A stretch of DNA of 64,000 bases, from assembly GCA_018650845.1 (NCBI GenBank), contig JABIFF010000016.1, positions 62,001-126,000 on the forward strand, written 5' to 3'. Below, piece after piece: positions 1 to 8,720 of the stretch. Numbering within the stretch: the stretch's first letter is position 1; every line of letters starts with the position of its first letter. A program made the position numbers and the translations under genes. The notes beneath the pieces are model-generated. The model searched no databases. It was given only the letters and a program-made list of their open reading frames with translations, and was not told where the DNA came from. This stretch comes from Chloroflexota bacterium (lineage in GTDB: Bacteria; Chloroflexota; Dehalococcoidia; Lucifugimonadales; Lucifugimonadaceae).

Positions 1-1407
1 TGAGTAGAGGCCTGCGGCTGCAAATCTGTAGGCGAAATCGTCGAGATGCCCACCGGTTTCAGAGAGGTTGTGTGCTCCACTTTCGTCGTTGGGATTCAAA
101 ATTATTGAATCGAAAACGGTCGAATCTTTCGGAATGGGTGGAGGAGTATGCGAGCCTGCGACCGCTGTGACTATGAACTCGCCTGATGTCGGATCGAGAA
201 CAAGCCCTAGCACGCTATCGGCGGGTAGTAGGTCGGCGAGTCGAGATGTGACGACGTTCATGGTTGAATCGACGTCGTGAGTTTCTAGGATCGCTGTGGT
301 GATGACGTTTAGTGTGGTGATTCGGGCGAGTCGGCGTAGTGCTGCTGATGCTTTTCGTTGATCGGTTACGTCACGGAGGATCACCAATCTTCCGGTTGCG
401 ACTTGTTTGCCGCTATTGTTCGAAAGTGCTGTGACAGTTGGTGAGTATGTCGTTTCTTCTAATCCGGATTCGTTTGTGAACGTTAGATCTTTGACCACTG
501 AAGCTGGAGATCCTGTACAGAGATCGTGTTCAGATAGATCACCGGGCAGTGCATCGCATAGGTGTTTGCCGATCAGATGCCCGTCGGTTGATAGAACGAG
601 TTTTTCGGCGGCAGGATTGGTGTCGAGAATGTGCCCTTCAGAATCGAGTACGAACATCGCGTCGGGAATATTTTCAACGAGAATATCGAGAGCAACTGGT
701 ACCAAATCGAACAGCTTGTGCCGCACGTATCCGTAGGCGACTATGACCCCTGAAATGGCGAACGACATTGGGGTTGGGTCGAAGTCGCCGAGCGGGTTTA
801 GATCGGTGAGAAACAGAAGATTTGCTGCGAGAGGGATTGTTCCTGCTGCGATCGTGGCGATCATCTGGTTTCGGAACATCGAAGTTTCAGTAAACGCTCG
901 ATACAGCAGGAAGCCGAATCCACCGAAGAACGCTAGATACGAGTAAACCCACGAAACCCAGAACCATGCTCCCCGATCGAAAACCACCGACACGCTTCCC
1001 GTATCACCAACGATTTGCGCATCGTGCCACATGAGGTTGTGTGAACCGTTTGTGGCCGTGAGCACTACGGTGATAGCTGGTATCACGAGAAGGGTTATTA
1101 GGAATCGAGAAGATACCGTGCGGATTCTGCCGGTGAGGTGAGCGGCTGTGATGAACCAGAAGACCGGAACTGTGGAAATTCCGACGTATTCAAGCGGGAC
1201 GAGAAGAAGCTTGTCATCGATATCTTCGAGAAGAACTTCGATAGCGTACCCGCCGGACCAAATGGCGGCGGCGATCATTAGCCACGCTACGGATGCGGCA
1301 CCTGGCGCCTGACGGCGGTTCCACATTAGAGCCGTCATCACAAGCGCGATGACTGCTCCAGCGAATGTGGCTGCTGCAACGAACGATGATGTTTCGAACA
1401 TTGCCAT
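1..1407 (-). CDS. Sensor histidine kinase-type protein, N-terminal part (7TM-PAS-GAF), cut by window edge
   Basis: The reading frame is open from an ATG at 1407 to the left edge, giving 469 residues with no stop, so the C-terminal part is outside the window. The first ~220 residues contain about seven hydrophobic segments, as in the 7TM input module found at the N-terminus of many histidine kinases. A PAS domain follows at about 230-330, including the segment NIPDAMFVLDSEGHILDTNP and ending in LRDVTDQR. A GAF-like region starts near residue 345. The expected role is a membrane sensor that feeds a kinase or cyclase output; the output domain is not visible, so kinase is inferred. An upstream in-frame TAA limits the start to this ATG or the one two codons later; no clear Shine-Dalgarno site is seen. 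Confidence 0.75.
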   Translation of the reverse strand, partial: MAMFETSSFVAAATFAGAVIALVMTALMWNRRQAPGAASVAWLMIAAAIWSGGYAIEVLLEDIDDKLLLVPLEYVGISTVPVFWFITAAHLTGRIRTVSSRFLITLLVIPAITVVLTATNGSHNLMWHDAQIVGDTGSVSVVFDRGAWFWVSWVYSYLAFFGGFGFLLYRAFTETSMFRNQMIATIAAGTIPLAANLLFLTDLNPLGDFDPTPMSFAISGVIVAYGYVRHKLFDLVPVALDILVENIPDAMFVLDSEGHILDTNPAAEKLVLSTDGHLIGKHLCDALPGDLSEHDLCTGSPASVVKDLTFTNESGLEETTYSPTVTALSNNSGKQVATGRLVILRDVTDQRKASAALRRLARITTLNVITTAILETHDVDSTMNVVTSRLADLLPADSVLGLVLDPTSGEFIVTAVAGSHTPPPIPKDSTVFDSIILNPNDESGAHNLSETGGHLDDFAYRFAAAGLYS

Positions 1408-1526
1408 GTGAATGGTGCCTAGGGGTGGAACGGGATGTGGGGTTGGAGATTACGAAGCTGCGACTTTGATCGCCATTACGAACGTTCAAAGCCTTTTCAT
1501 GCAGTTTCGACAAGGAACAGACTACA

Positions 1527-2252
1527 TCAAGCCTTTGGTATTTCGATCAGTACAGTCGCACCCATGTCGAGGTATTTGTTGCGAAGCTCGGGCTGGTAAC
1601 TGCGAATGCATAGTTTTGTATCGGTGCCTTCGAGCAATTTCAAAACATGCTCAATGCAGTCGTCATCTGTCTTTAAAGGATGCTGAGGATTTGCTTCGCG
1701 GTTAAACGAAAGATCGGCAGGTCCCCAAGAGAGGCAATCGACACCAGGGCGTGCAAACGTTTTTGCTCGCGTAACCGCGCTCAGCGATTCGATTTGTAGC
1801 CACAGAACGCCGTAATCGTTCCAGAAGTCAGCATATTCGTTGCGGTCGGTGTAATCGGCGCGCCATGAAGTGGGCGGTCCTCCCCAAGATCGTTTTCCTA
1901 CTTGTGGGTAGTAGAAGTAATCGAGTGCTTCTTGGGCGGTTTCTTCAGTTTCTGTTTGAGGTATTTCTACTCCGGCTGGACCGAGATCGAGAATGTTGCC
2001 TACCAAGTACGAATGACGGGTGTGCTTAATTCGAAATACGACTGGTACGCCGACTTGATCGGCCGCTTCACAGACTTCGACTAACGCACGTTCGTCATAT
2101 GCGTTGTGCTGGCTGTCTACCGATAGGAATGAGTAATCACTCGAGCCCATGATGTCTTCAATGCGGCTTTTGGTGGCTGTTAAAGGTGTAGCGGCACCAA
2201 CAGTTGTTTTACCGCTACGAATCTGATGTTTGAGATTTGTCTTGAGAGTCAC
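1527..2252 (-). CDS. HpcH/HpaI-family aldolase (class II, metal dependent)
   Basis: A 241-residue protein of the HpcH/HpaI aldolase/citrate lyase TIM-barrel family, which cleaves or forms 2-keto acids with a divalent metal and usually pyruvate. The expected catalytic set is present with family spacing: His49 (in VDSQHN), Arg74 (VVFRIKH), and metal ligands Glu155 (LQIES) and Asp180 (GPADLS). The segment AGVEIPQTET is typical of the family. A second family member lies at 55054-55806. It is encoded beside a UxuA-like dehydratase on the same strand, which suggests sugar-acid or keto-acid breakdown, but the natural substrate cannot be read from sequence. ATG start; length is normal for the family. 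Confidence 0.88.
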   Translation of the reverse strand: MTLKTNLKHQIRSGKTTVGAATPLTATKSRIEDIMGSSDYSFLSVDSQHNAYDERALVEVCEAADQVGVPVVFRIKHTRHSYLVGNILDLGPAGVEIPQTETEETAQEALDYFYYPQVGKRSWGGPPTSWRADYTDRNEYADFWNDYGVLWLQIESLSAVTRAKTFARPGVDCLSWGPADLSFNREANPQHPLKTDDDCIEHVLKLLEGTDTKLCIRSYQPELRNKYLDMGATVLIEIPKA

Positions 2253-2395
2253 GAGTTTCTCCGATGGCCAGTCACGGTAGCCCCATCAAATTGGATGAAT
2301 GAACACAGTCGATACGATCGGGATACTAGCGGAAATTTTGGTTTTTGTGTGGCGGGTAGACGGCGTCGATATTGGTGGAGCACACAAAGAACTCT

Positions 2396-3376
2396 TTAAT
2401 CTTCGAGTGCGTCGATCGATTGCAGTACAGCTCTGATGTAGCCGTAGCAGTATGAAAACGCTACTGTATCGGCGTTATCGCCAGAGATCTTTGGGGTGTG
2501 ATCGGGCATGAGCATGCCTTTGTACCCAACCTCTTTGTAGACCTTCGCTGCCTCGATCATATTTACGTCGCCTTCGTCAGGGAATGTCTCTTCGAAGGCT
2601 AGTTTTTTGCCGGCTATGTTTCGGTAGTGAACGTTGAATATTTTTTTTCGTTCGCCAAACCACCGAATTACATCGAATATTTCTTTGCCTGGATCATCGA
2701 GCATTTCTGAGACGGTGCCTTGGCAGAAATTTAGGCCGTGTACCGGGCTTTCGTGCATTTGAACGAATTTCTTCATTCCATCGACTGTGCCAAGTACTCG
2801 GCTTACTCCTCGGTAGCCGTCGGGTGTGTATGGATCGTGCGGATGGCATGCTAGGTTCACCCCGTATTCTTCGGCAACAGGCACTATTCGTTCGAGAAAA
2901 TAGTCGATTCGTTCCCAGTATTCGTCGGCCGAGACTTCTCCCCATATTCCGGGTGCTTCTTGTTGGTCGATCTCGTTGTACTGAAAACTAGAACGTAATG
3001 CTCCACCACGGCCTGGGCGTGGTTGAGTGCGAGTGATCCCAATGATGAACAGTCGATACTTGACCGCCGGAATGCCTGCTTCACCGCACGCTCGAATGAT
3101 GTTTTGGCAGGTTTCGATTTCGCGATCACGATCGGGTGAAATTCCGAGCGTGATGTTGGGCGATTGACCATCGGAAGGCTTGGTTCCGATTGGCAGGGCG
3201 ACCATATCGACATTAATGCCGTATTTTTCGACCTTCTCACGGTATTCGGTGAGAATCTGGGGAGTCCAAGTTTCAGGACTACCGGGCGGGAACCCGTTTA
3301 TGTGGTTTACGCCAAGCTGAGCGAGCACCTCGTAGTCGATATCGCTTTTGATCGGGTACTGGGTGCCTACGAGCAT
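2396..3376 (-). CDS. UxuA-like mannonate dehydratase family protein
   Basis: A 326-residue TIM-barrel protein resembling mannonate dehydratase (UxuA), which dehydrates D-mannonate to 2-keto-3-deoxy-gluconate with Mn2+. Recognisable family positions are ACHPHDP, GLNFCQGTVSEM, VHYRNI, the acidic DEGDVNM segment and MPDHTP. These carry the Cys, His and Asp metal and substrate ligands of the family. The start was chosen at the ATG 3376 because a purine-rich Shine-Dalgarno (AGAGGAAACC) sits directly before it; an upstream GTG at 3415 would add 13 residues that are not family-like. It is somewhat shorter than enterobacterial UxuA, so a different sugar acid is possible. It lies 143 bp upstream of, and in line with, the HpcH/HpaI aldolase. 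Confidence 0.82.
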   Translation of the reverse strand: MLVGTQYPIKSDIDYEVLAQLGVNHINGFPPGSPETWTPQILTEYREKVEKYGINVDMVALPIGTKPSDGQSPNITLGISPDRDREIETCQNIIRACGEAGIPAVKYRLFIIGITRTQPRPGRGGALRSSFQYNEIDQQEAPGIWGEVSADEYWERIDYFLERIVPVAEEYGVNLACHPHDPYTPDGYRGVSRVLGTVDGMKKFVQMHESPVHGLNFCQGTVSEMLDDPGKEIFDVIRWFGERKKIFNVHYRNIAGKKLAFEETFPDEGDVNMIEAAKVYKEVGYKGMLMPDHTPKISGDNADTVAFSYCYGYIRAVLQSIDALED

Positions 3377-3754
3377 GGTTTCCTCTGTAAATGAATGCTG
3401 TTGCCTACGTGGCAAGCAGGTTACAGAGCAGCGAATTATGCGGCAAGGTTTTATTTACGGTGACTAATTAAGTCGAAATGAGTGGAGCGAATTCCGAGGC
3501 AAGCATTGCGCTACAGCATTTAGGTCAGTTGCAACACCGAATCACAATTTGTTGGCTTCGAAATGGCTTGCCTATTTAAGCACTTCTCGAAGGGCCGAAA
3601 TCTGCTGTTATCAACACGGATATGCTGATTCATAGGTTTAAATGCTAAAAACCGCGTTTATATCTATGCAAATGGCTGATAGCTTTGTCGTTACTTCAAA
3701 CTAACTCCCAGATTGCGGTCATCTAATTGATCGTGTCCGCTGAACTGACAACTG
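3377..3754. other. Intergenic region between divergent genes
   Basis: This 378-bp AT-richer gap separates the minus-strand dehydratase from the plus-strand histidine kinase, so it should hold promoters for both. I found no convincing -35/-10 pair, repeat or RNA gene and no ORF with coding character. Confidence 0.5.
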
Positions 3755-6700
3755 ATGGCTGAATCGAAATTTCCTGACTCAATAACGGCTTCCACACTTC
3801 AAGCGATGCCCGACGCCGTTGTTGCCGTCGATTCCAAAGGGCTGATTCGGTTCATCAATAGCAAGACTGAGCAACTAACTGGCTATTTATCTGCTGAACT
3901 TGTGGGTGAGCGGGTCGAAATATTAGTGCCCGCATCGAAGCGCAGTAGCCACAAGAGCAATATCGATGATTTCCACACTGCACCTTCTGCACGTGAGATG
4001 GGGGATCGGCGTGATCTGGGGCTTCGAAAGAAAGACGGAGTTATCGTCCCTGTTGCGATTAGTCTGAGCCCTTTACTGGATCAGAACGAAAGCATCGTAA
4101 TTACTACGATCCGAGACGTCAGTGACCGTGAGCGTCGTTCCAAGGAAGACATTCTTCTTGCCGAAATAGGTGCATTGGTTGGGGCCGAAAACGACGATAA
4201 GAAACTTTACAAATTGCTCGAATCGACGCTGCCTAGTCTGCTTAAATTTGACCGCATTGTGATTACTGCAAAGCACCCTGAACTAGATCAGATCGAGCGC
4301 TTATATGTGGGTGGAATGCACGTGTCGGGGAACGAAGCCGGCACGACTATCCCGACTCCTGCCGAGTATTTTTCAACTGCGCTAGGTATTGGCTCCCTTC
4401 AGTCGAGTATTCCAGAGAGTGCGTTGGACGGCTCCAACGTTTCTGCCGCTCGCCACGCTGAAGCCGGATTGAAGTCTTGGCTGCGTGTACCTCTTGGTGA
4501 TTCAATTGATCCTTTAGGAGATCTCAGTCTTCGAAGTCGAGACGAAAATGCGTACGACGATGAAGACCTTGCGATGTTGAACCGGGTGGCAACGGTAATT
4601 TCACCTGCGCTTGAGAACGCCCGTTTGTATGCTCAGATTCGTGAAGAGGCACACACTCGAACGGTTCTCGCGGAGATTGGCAAAGCCGTCTCGTCGTCCA
4701 CTCTGGTTTCAGAGTATTTCGACACGTTCGCTGATCTCGCGAAGAAGTAAATTCCTTTTGACGCGATGGTCTATTCCGACGTCGATCCGAGCCAGGGCGT
4801 TATTACTTTGCGGTACTGGAGCGGCTACGACTTGAGATTGAATAAGTCGTATGAAGGAATTTCACTCAAAGGAACCATTGCCGAGACAGCAATTCGTGAG
4901 CGAAAGGCACTTCTTCTAGATGCGAGCAGCGGTAAGCCCGTTTCGGCGCACACTCAAGTTGTGCCTACTTCGATTGATGAGGATCTAAAAGAAACCATTT
5001 GCGTGCCGCTATTTTCGAGAGGTGTTGCATTTGGTTGTTTGTATATGGGGTCACGAACTGCGGGGAGTATCTCGGAGCACCACGTAGATTTGGCGTCGTT
5101 GATCGTTGACCAGATATCAGGCTCGATCGCAAACGTAGAATTGGTTGAGCGATTACGCCGCGAGAGCGATTTGCGAGAAGCCTTGGCTGATGTTGGTAGG
5201 GCAGCTAACGAAAATCTCAACATGGATCATATTTACGAGACGTTGGCACAGTTGCTGAAGCGGCTCATTGGGTATGACCGAATGGTAGTGACGACTGTTT
5301 GTGATGATGACGTTTCGTTCGAACGAGCTTTCGTTGCTGGTGTTGAAGTTGAGGAAGAGCCGCAGGGCTCGGTTGTCGATGTTCCGAGTCTTAACACTGT
5401 CTTGGCGGGAGATATTATGGGTGATGATATCGGTGTATTTGCATTGGGATCACCAGCTCCAAATCGCCGAATGCAGAAGGCCGGCCTAAGGTCATGGACG
5501 CAGGTTCCTTTGGGTGATCCGACTACTCCAAGTGGTAGTTTGAGTTTGCGTAATTTGACGCCGCATAAATATTCTCTCCGAGATGTGGAGTTCCTTGAGA
5601 GGGTAGCTTCACTGATATCGCCTGTGTTGCAGAACGCAAAGTTGCTAGCGAAAACGCAGGATGATGCAAAAACTCTTGCAGAGCTTACGGTTAGCCTTCA
5701 AGCTTCGGCAGAACGAAGGCAAATTTTGGCTGAGATAGGTCGAACCGTTTCTTCGACTCAAGATGTGGCAGAAATTTTTGATGAATTTGCTCGGTTAGCG
5801 TCAAAGCTTGTGCCGTTCGAATCGATTAGTTATGCCGATATCGATGTCTCTGCCAATTCTCTTACGCTGCGATATTTGTATGGAGAGAGATCGCCGGTCG
5901 GCAGGTTTGATGTCCCTGTAGATCTGGACGGAACAATTGCTGAACAAGCCATCGAGCTGAAGCACCCGTTCGTTGTACGGGCTACAAAGGATCGACCAAT
6001 ATCTCAAACGATTCCGAGTTTTCCGACATCTGCGGATGAAGAAGTCGCTGAAGCTGTTTGCGTTCCTTTGGTTACGCAGGGTGAAATTTTTGGTTGCTTG
6101 TATTTTTCATCTAACAAGCTCCACACATTTGATATTCAGCACATCGAAATGATCGAGCTGATTACTGATCAGGTTTCAGGCGCTATTGCGAACGCACGGC
6201 TGAATGACGCTCGGCTTAGCGCTGAGCGAGATCGCGTGGAAAGCGAATCGCATCGGCGTGAGCTTGCTGCTTTGAACGAACAGAAGAGTGAGTTTCTTTC
6301 TACTGTTTCGCATGAGCTTAAAACTCCACTTACAAGCCTGGTGGCATTTGCCGATATTCTTTCAAAAAATACGAGTTCGAACTTGTCAGATCGGCAGCTA
6401 AAACAGCTGGAAGTGATGCAGCGAAGTTCACGGCGACTCGACGTGCTGATTAACGATTTGGTCGATGTATCGCAGATCGATGGCGGCAAGCTAAAAATCG
6501 AGAAAGATAAGTTCCTGGTAAGCGGATTGGTCGAGGAAATTCGACTTGCTTTCGATCCTATTCTCGATCCGAAGCAACAGACGTCATCAGTGAAGAACAA
6601 CGCAGAAGGTGCTGCGATTATTGCTGATAGGCACCGGATAGCTCAGCTGCTTACGAACCTGATGAGCAACTCGTCAAAATATTCACCAGAGGGCACGGAT

Positions 6701-7030
6701 ATATCGGTATCGATTGATTCAGATGGTGATCAACTCGAAATAGTTGTTTCCGACAATGGGATTGGAATGGACTCGATTACCTTGGAGAACATGTTTACGC
6801 CGTTCTTCAGGTCGGATGATGAGAAAACTCAATCGGTGGCAGGTACTGGACTGGGCTTGGCTATCGTTCAGAAGATTGTTGAGCTGCACGATGGAACGGT
6901 TACCGCTACGAGCGATCTTGGAGTTGGAACGACCGTACGGGTAGTTCTTCCGGGATTGATCACTGGGCCGGCCGCTGCCGAAGGTGTGGGGGCTAGAAGG
7001 TCGAAGCCTGTGTTTGGCTTCAGAGACTAG
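3755..7030 (+). pseudogene. PAS-(GAF)4 sensor histidine kinase interrupted by an in-frame TAA
   Basis: One continuous reading frame of 1091 codons is broken only by TAA at 4748-4750 (codon 332). Order: PAS (about 12-125), four GAF-like domains (about 135-300, 305-470, 477-645, 655-825), a HisKA dimerisation domain with SHELKTP (His853), then a HATPase domain with NLMSNSSKYSPEG, DNGIGMD and GTGLGLAIV. No membrane segment is seen, so it should be cytosolic. GAF2 and GAF4 are paralogous, and the codon replaced by TAA aligns with a Leu in GAF4 (LAKK-stop-IPF against LASKLVPF), so TTA to TAA is the simplest event. Either the gene is inactivated, or the two halves (3755-4750 and 4766-7030, the latter with an ATG) are made separately, or the base is an assembly error. 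No response regulator is adjacent. Confidence 0.85.
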
Positions 7031-7085
7031 ATAGCGGTGAGTGGTTGCGAGGTTAAGCGCTGGGCATCGGGTGTTGTAAAAATGG

Positions 7086-7172
7086 CGGAGGGGACAGGAT
7101 TCGAACCTGCGATGCCGTTACCGACATACTTGTTTTCAAGACAAGCGCATTCAACCGCTCTGCCACCCCTCC
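7086..7172 (-). tRNA. tRNA-Ser (anticodon UGA)
   Basis: The minus strand folds into an 87-nt class II tRNA. The acceptor stem is GGAGGGG with CCCCTCC plus discriminator G. The D-arm is TGGCAGAGCGGTTGAATG-like. The anticodon stem CTTGT/ACAAG encloses loop CTTGAAA with anticodon TGA. A long variable arm follows, as in tRNA-Ser, then a T-arm with GGTTCGAATCC. CCA is not encoded. Two short ORFs that cover it are spurious. Confidence 0.97.
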
Positions 7173-7430
7173 GCAGAGATGCCAGGGTTTCTTTGAGAAA
7201 CCGCACGGTAAACAAGTCTAATAGCAATACGTGCGTATCTGAAACGGTAAAACGCTACAAATTCCTCAGTGATCTGATCTGGTTGCAGAGGCCCAGGCGG
7301 AAGATACTGGTACTAGGGAGCGTAAACCTCGCCGGTCGCAGCCAAGTTTTTGCAGGTTGTGGCGGCTCGAGACTCCCTGATTCTGTGGCTTCAGGGTTCC
7401 GTTAGATTGGGATTCTAAGGAGAAGTGATC

Positions 7431-7655
7431 ATGAGGCGATTTCTTGAACTATCGGGAATGTGGATTATTCTCGCCGGAGCCATCATCGAGGTTGTGGGAA
7501 TCGTAGTGCTGATCACTACTGAGGATTCTTGGATTCTTTACGCAGCCGGGTACGCTGTGGCGTTCGCTGGGGTAGCACTGATGTTTTGGGTGGCGCTTCG
7601 AGACAGGCTGCGTGATCGAAAAACCGATGATCTTGATGATGTTGGGTTTAATTAA
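7431..7655 (+). CDS. Small two-helix membrane protein, function unknown
   Basis: A 74-residue protein not recognised by name. It has two hydrophobic helices, about residues 11-31 (MWIILAGAIIEVVGIVVLI) and 37-59, followed by a short charged tail (RDRLRDRKTDDLDD). The ATG at 7431 is preferred because AAGGAGA lies 7 bases upstream; an in-frame GTG at 7425 is too close to that site. It stands alone between tRNA-Ser and a palindromic repeat element. The good Shine-Dalgarno sequence and clear membrane pattern support a real gene, but no partner or function can be inferred. Confidence 0.6.
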   Translation: MRRFLELSGMWIILAGAIIEVVGIVVLITTEDSWILYAAGYAVAFAGVALMFWVALRDRLRDRKTDDLDDVGFN

Positions 7656-7675
7656 CGGTTGCATCTCGACTGGTG

Positions 7676-7836
7676 TGTCATTGCGAGGAGTTTGCGCTGA
7701 AGCGACGTGGCAATCAACGTGATAAGCAACGCTTCTGCCACAGACGTGACGACGTGGTTTGGTCGATTGGTAACGGATAGATTGTTGGTTGAGTTCGGCT
7801 GCTGATTGCCACGTCGTCGAACTCCTCGCAATGACA
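7676..7836. repeat. Palindromic repeat element, copy 1 (about 160 bp)
   Basis: The ends are inverted repeats: TGTCATTGCGAGGAG at the left, and its complement CTCCTCGCAATGACA at the right, with GACGTGGCAATCA matched by TGATTGCCACGTC inside. The whole unit can fold into a long hairpin. It lies in the gap between two convergent genes. Three further copies occur in this window. Confidence 0.85.
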
Positions 7837-7863
7837 AGGATTGAATCACGATCCTGGTGACTG

Positions 7864-8676
7864 CTATTTTTGGCAGTTCGAGCAGTAGTAGGCGGTTCGG
7901 CCGCCTAGTTTGAGCGTGACTAGCGGGATTTCGCAGCGTGGACAGAACGATCCCGGCTTGCGATGGAGCTGCATGCGATCGTCGTAGGCATCGACGATGT
8001 AGGGTCGCCCTCGGTCGTCAGGGTGGTTCTGTATGAACTCGAGAGCACGCTCTAGAGATTCTCTTATCGCTACGAGCAGGTCTTCGAGTTTCTTTGCCGA
8101 AATTTTATTCGTGCGTTTGGCTGGCGATATTTTCACTCTGTGGAGCGCTTCATCGGCGTAGATGTTGCCTACTCCGGCGATGATCGATTGGTTGAGCAGA
8201 AGCGGTTTTATCTGGGCCGTTCTACCCTTGAGATTTTGAGCGAAATATTTCGCTGTGAATTTGGGGTCGAGAGCATCGGGTCCGAGTCCGCTGAAGGCCT
8301 GATCTAGTGATTCGAAGTAACGGAGCTGCGCCCAGCGTCGGGGATCAACCAGTGCCATTCGAAATCCGCCGCTGAGACTGAACAATGCTCGTGTGAATCG
8401 TGGCGTGGGTTCGTTTGCTTCGAGTACGTTGACCTGTCCGGTCATGCCCATATGTAGACCCAGCACGCCTTGATCGAGAACGGCTGCGAGTTGCTTGCCG
8501 CGTCGTTCGAGCGTTTTTACGGTTTTGCCTTGAAGATTGACGGTGCCCGATATCGCACCTGTGCCTGATTCTGGACTCGGCTTTGTTTCGAGTTCGATTT
8601 GCTCGACTGAGCGACCGACGATGCCCTCTCGAACGAGGTAGCGTCGCAGCGATTCGACTTCAGGTAGTTCGGGCAT
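7864..8676 (-). CDS. mutM: Formamidopyrimidine-DNA glycosylase
   Basis: A 270-residue Fpg/MutM base-excision enzyme that removes 8-oxoguanine and formamidopyrimidines and nicks the abasic site. The N-terminus is PELPEVE, with the catalytic Pro2 and Glu3 exposed after Met removal; Lys61 in RRGK corresponds to the conserved lysine. The helix-two-turn-helix region includes NQSIIAGVGNIYADE. The C-terminus holds the zinc finger CPRC-x16-CSNC. Full length and all key residues are present. It lies 44 bp downstream of polA on the same strand, so the two repair genes may be co-transcribed. Confidence 0.97.
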   Translation of the reverse strand: MPELPEVESLRRYLVREGIVGRSVEQIELETKPSPESGTGAISGTVNLQGKTVKTLERRGKQLAAVLDQGVLGLHMGMTGQVNVLEANEPTPRFTRALFSLSGGFRMALVDPRRWAQLRYFESLDQAFSGLGPDALDPKFTAKYFAQNLKGRTAQIKPLLLNQSIIAGVGNIYADEALHRVKISPAKRTNKISAKKLEDLLVAIRESLERALEFIQNHPDDRGRPYIVDAYDDRMQLHRKPGSFCPRCEIPLVTLKLGGRTAYYCSNCQK

Positions 8677-8720
8677 GGGGATTGTCTAACTGTCAGCAAG
8701 AAAGCGTGCCACTGGCACCG

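Noticed and set aside
4748-4750. Stop codon in the histidine kinase as a possible Sec codon
   Set aside because: It is TAA, not TGA, and it aligns with Leu in a paralogous domain, so selenocysteine does not apply.
7027-7405. Two ORFs covering the tRNA-Ser region
   Set aside because: Both owe their length to the tRNA sequence and have no family resemblance or ribosome site; the tRNA fold is clear.
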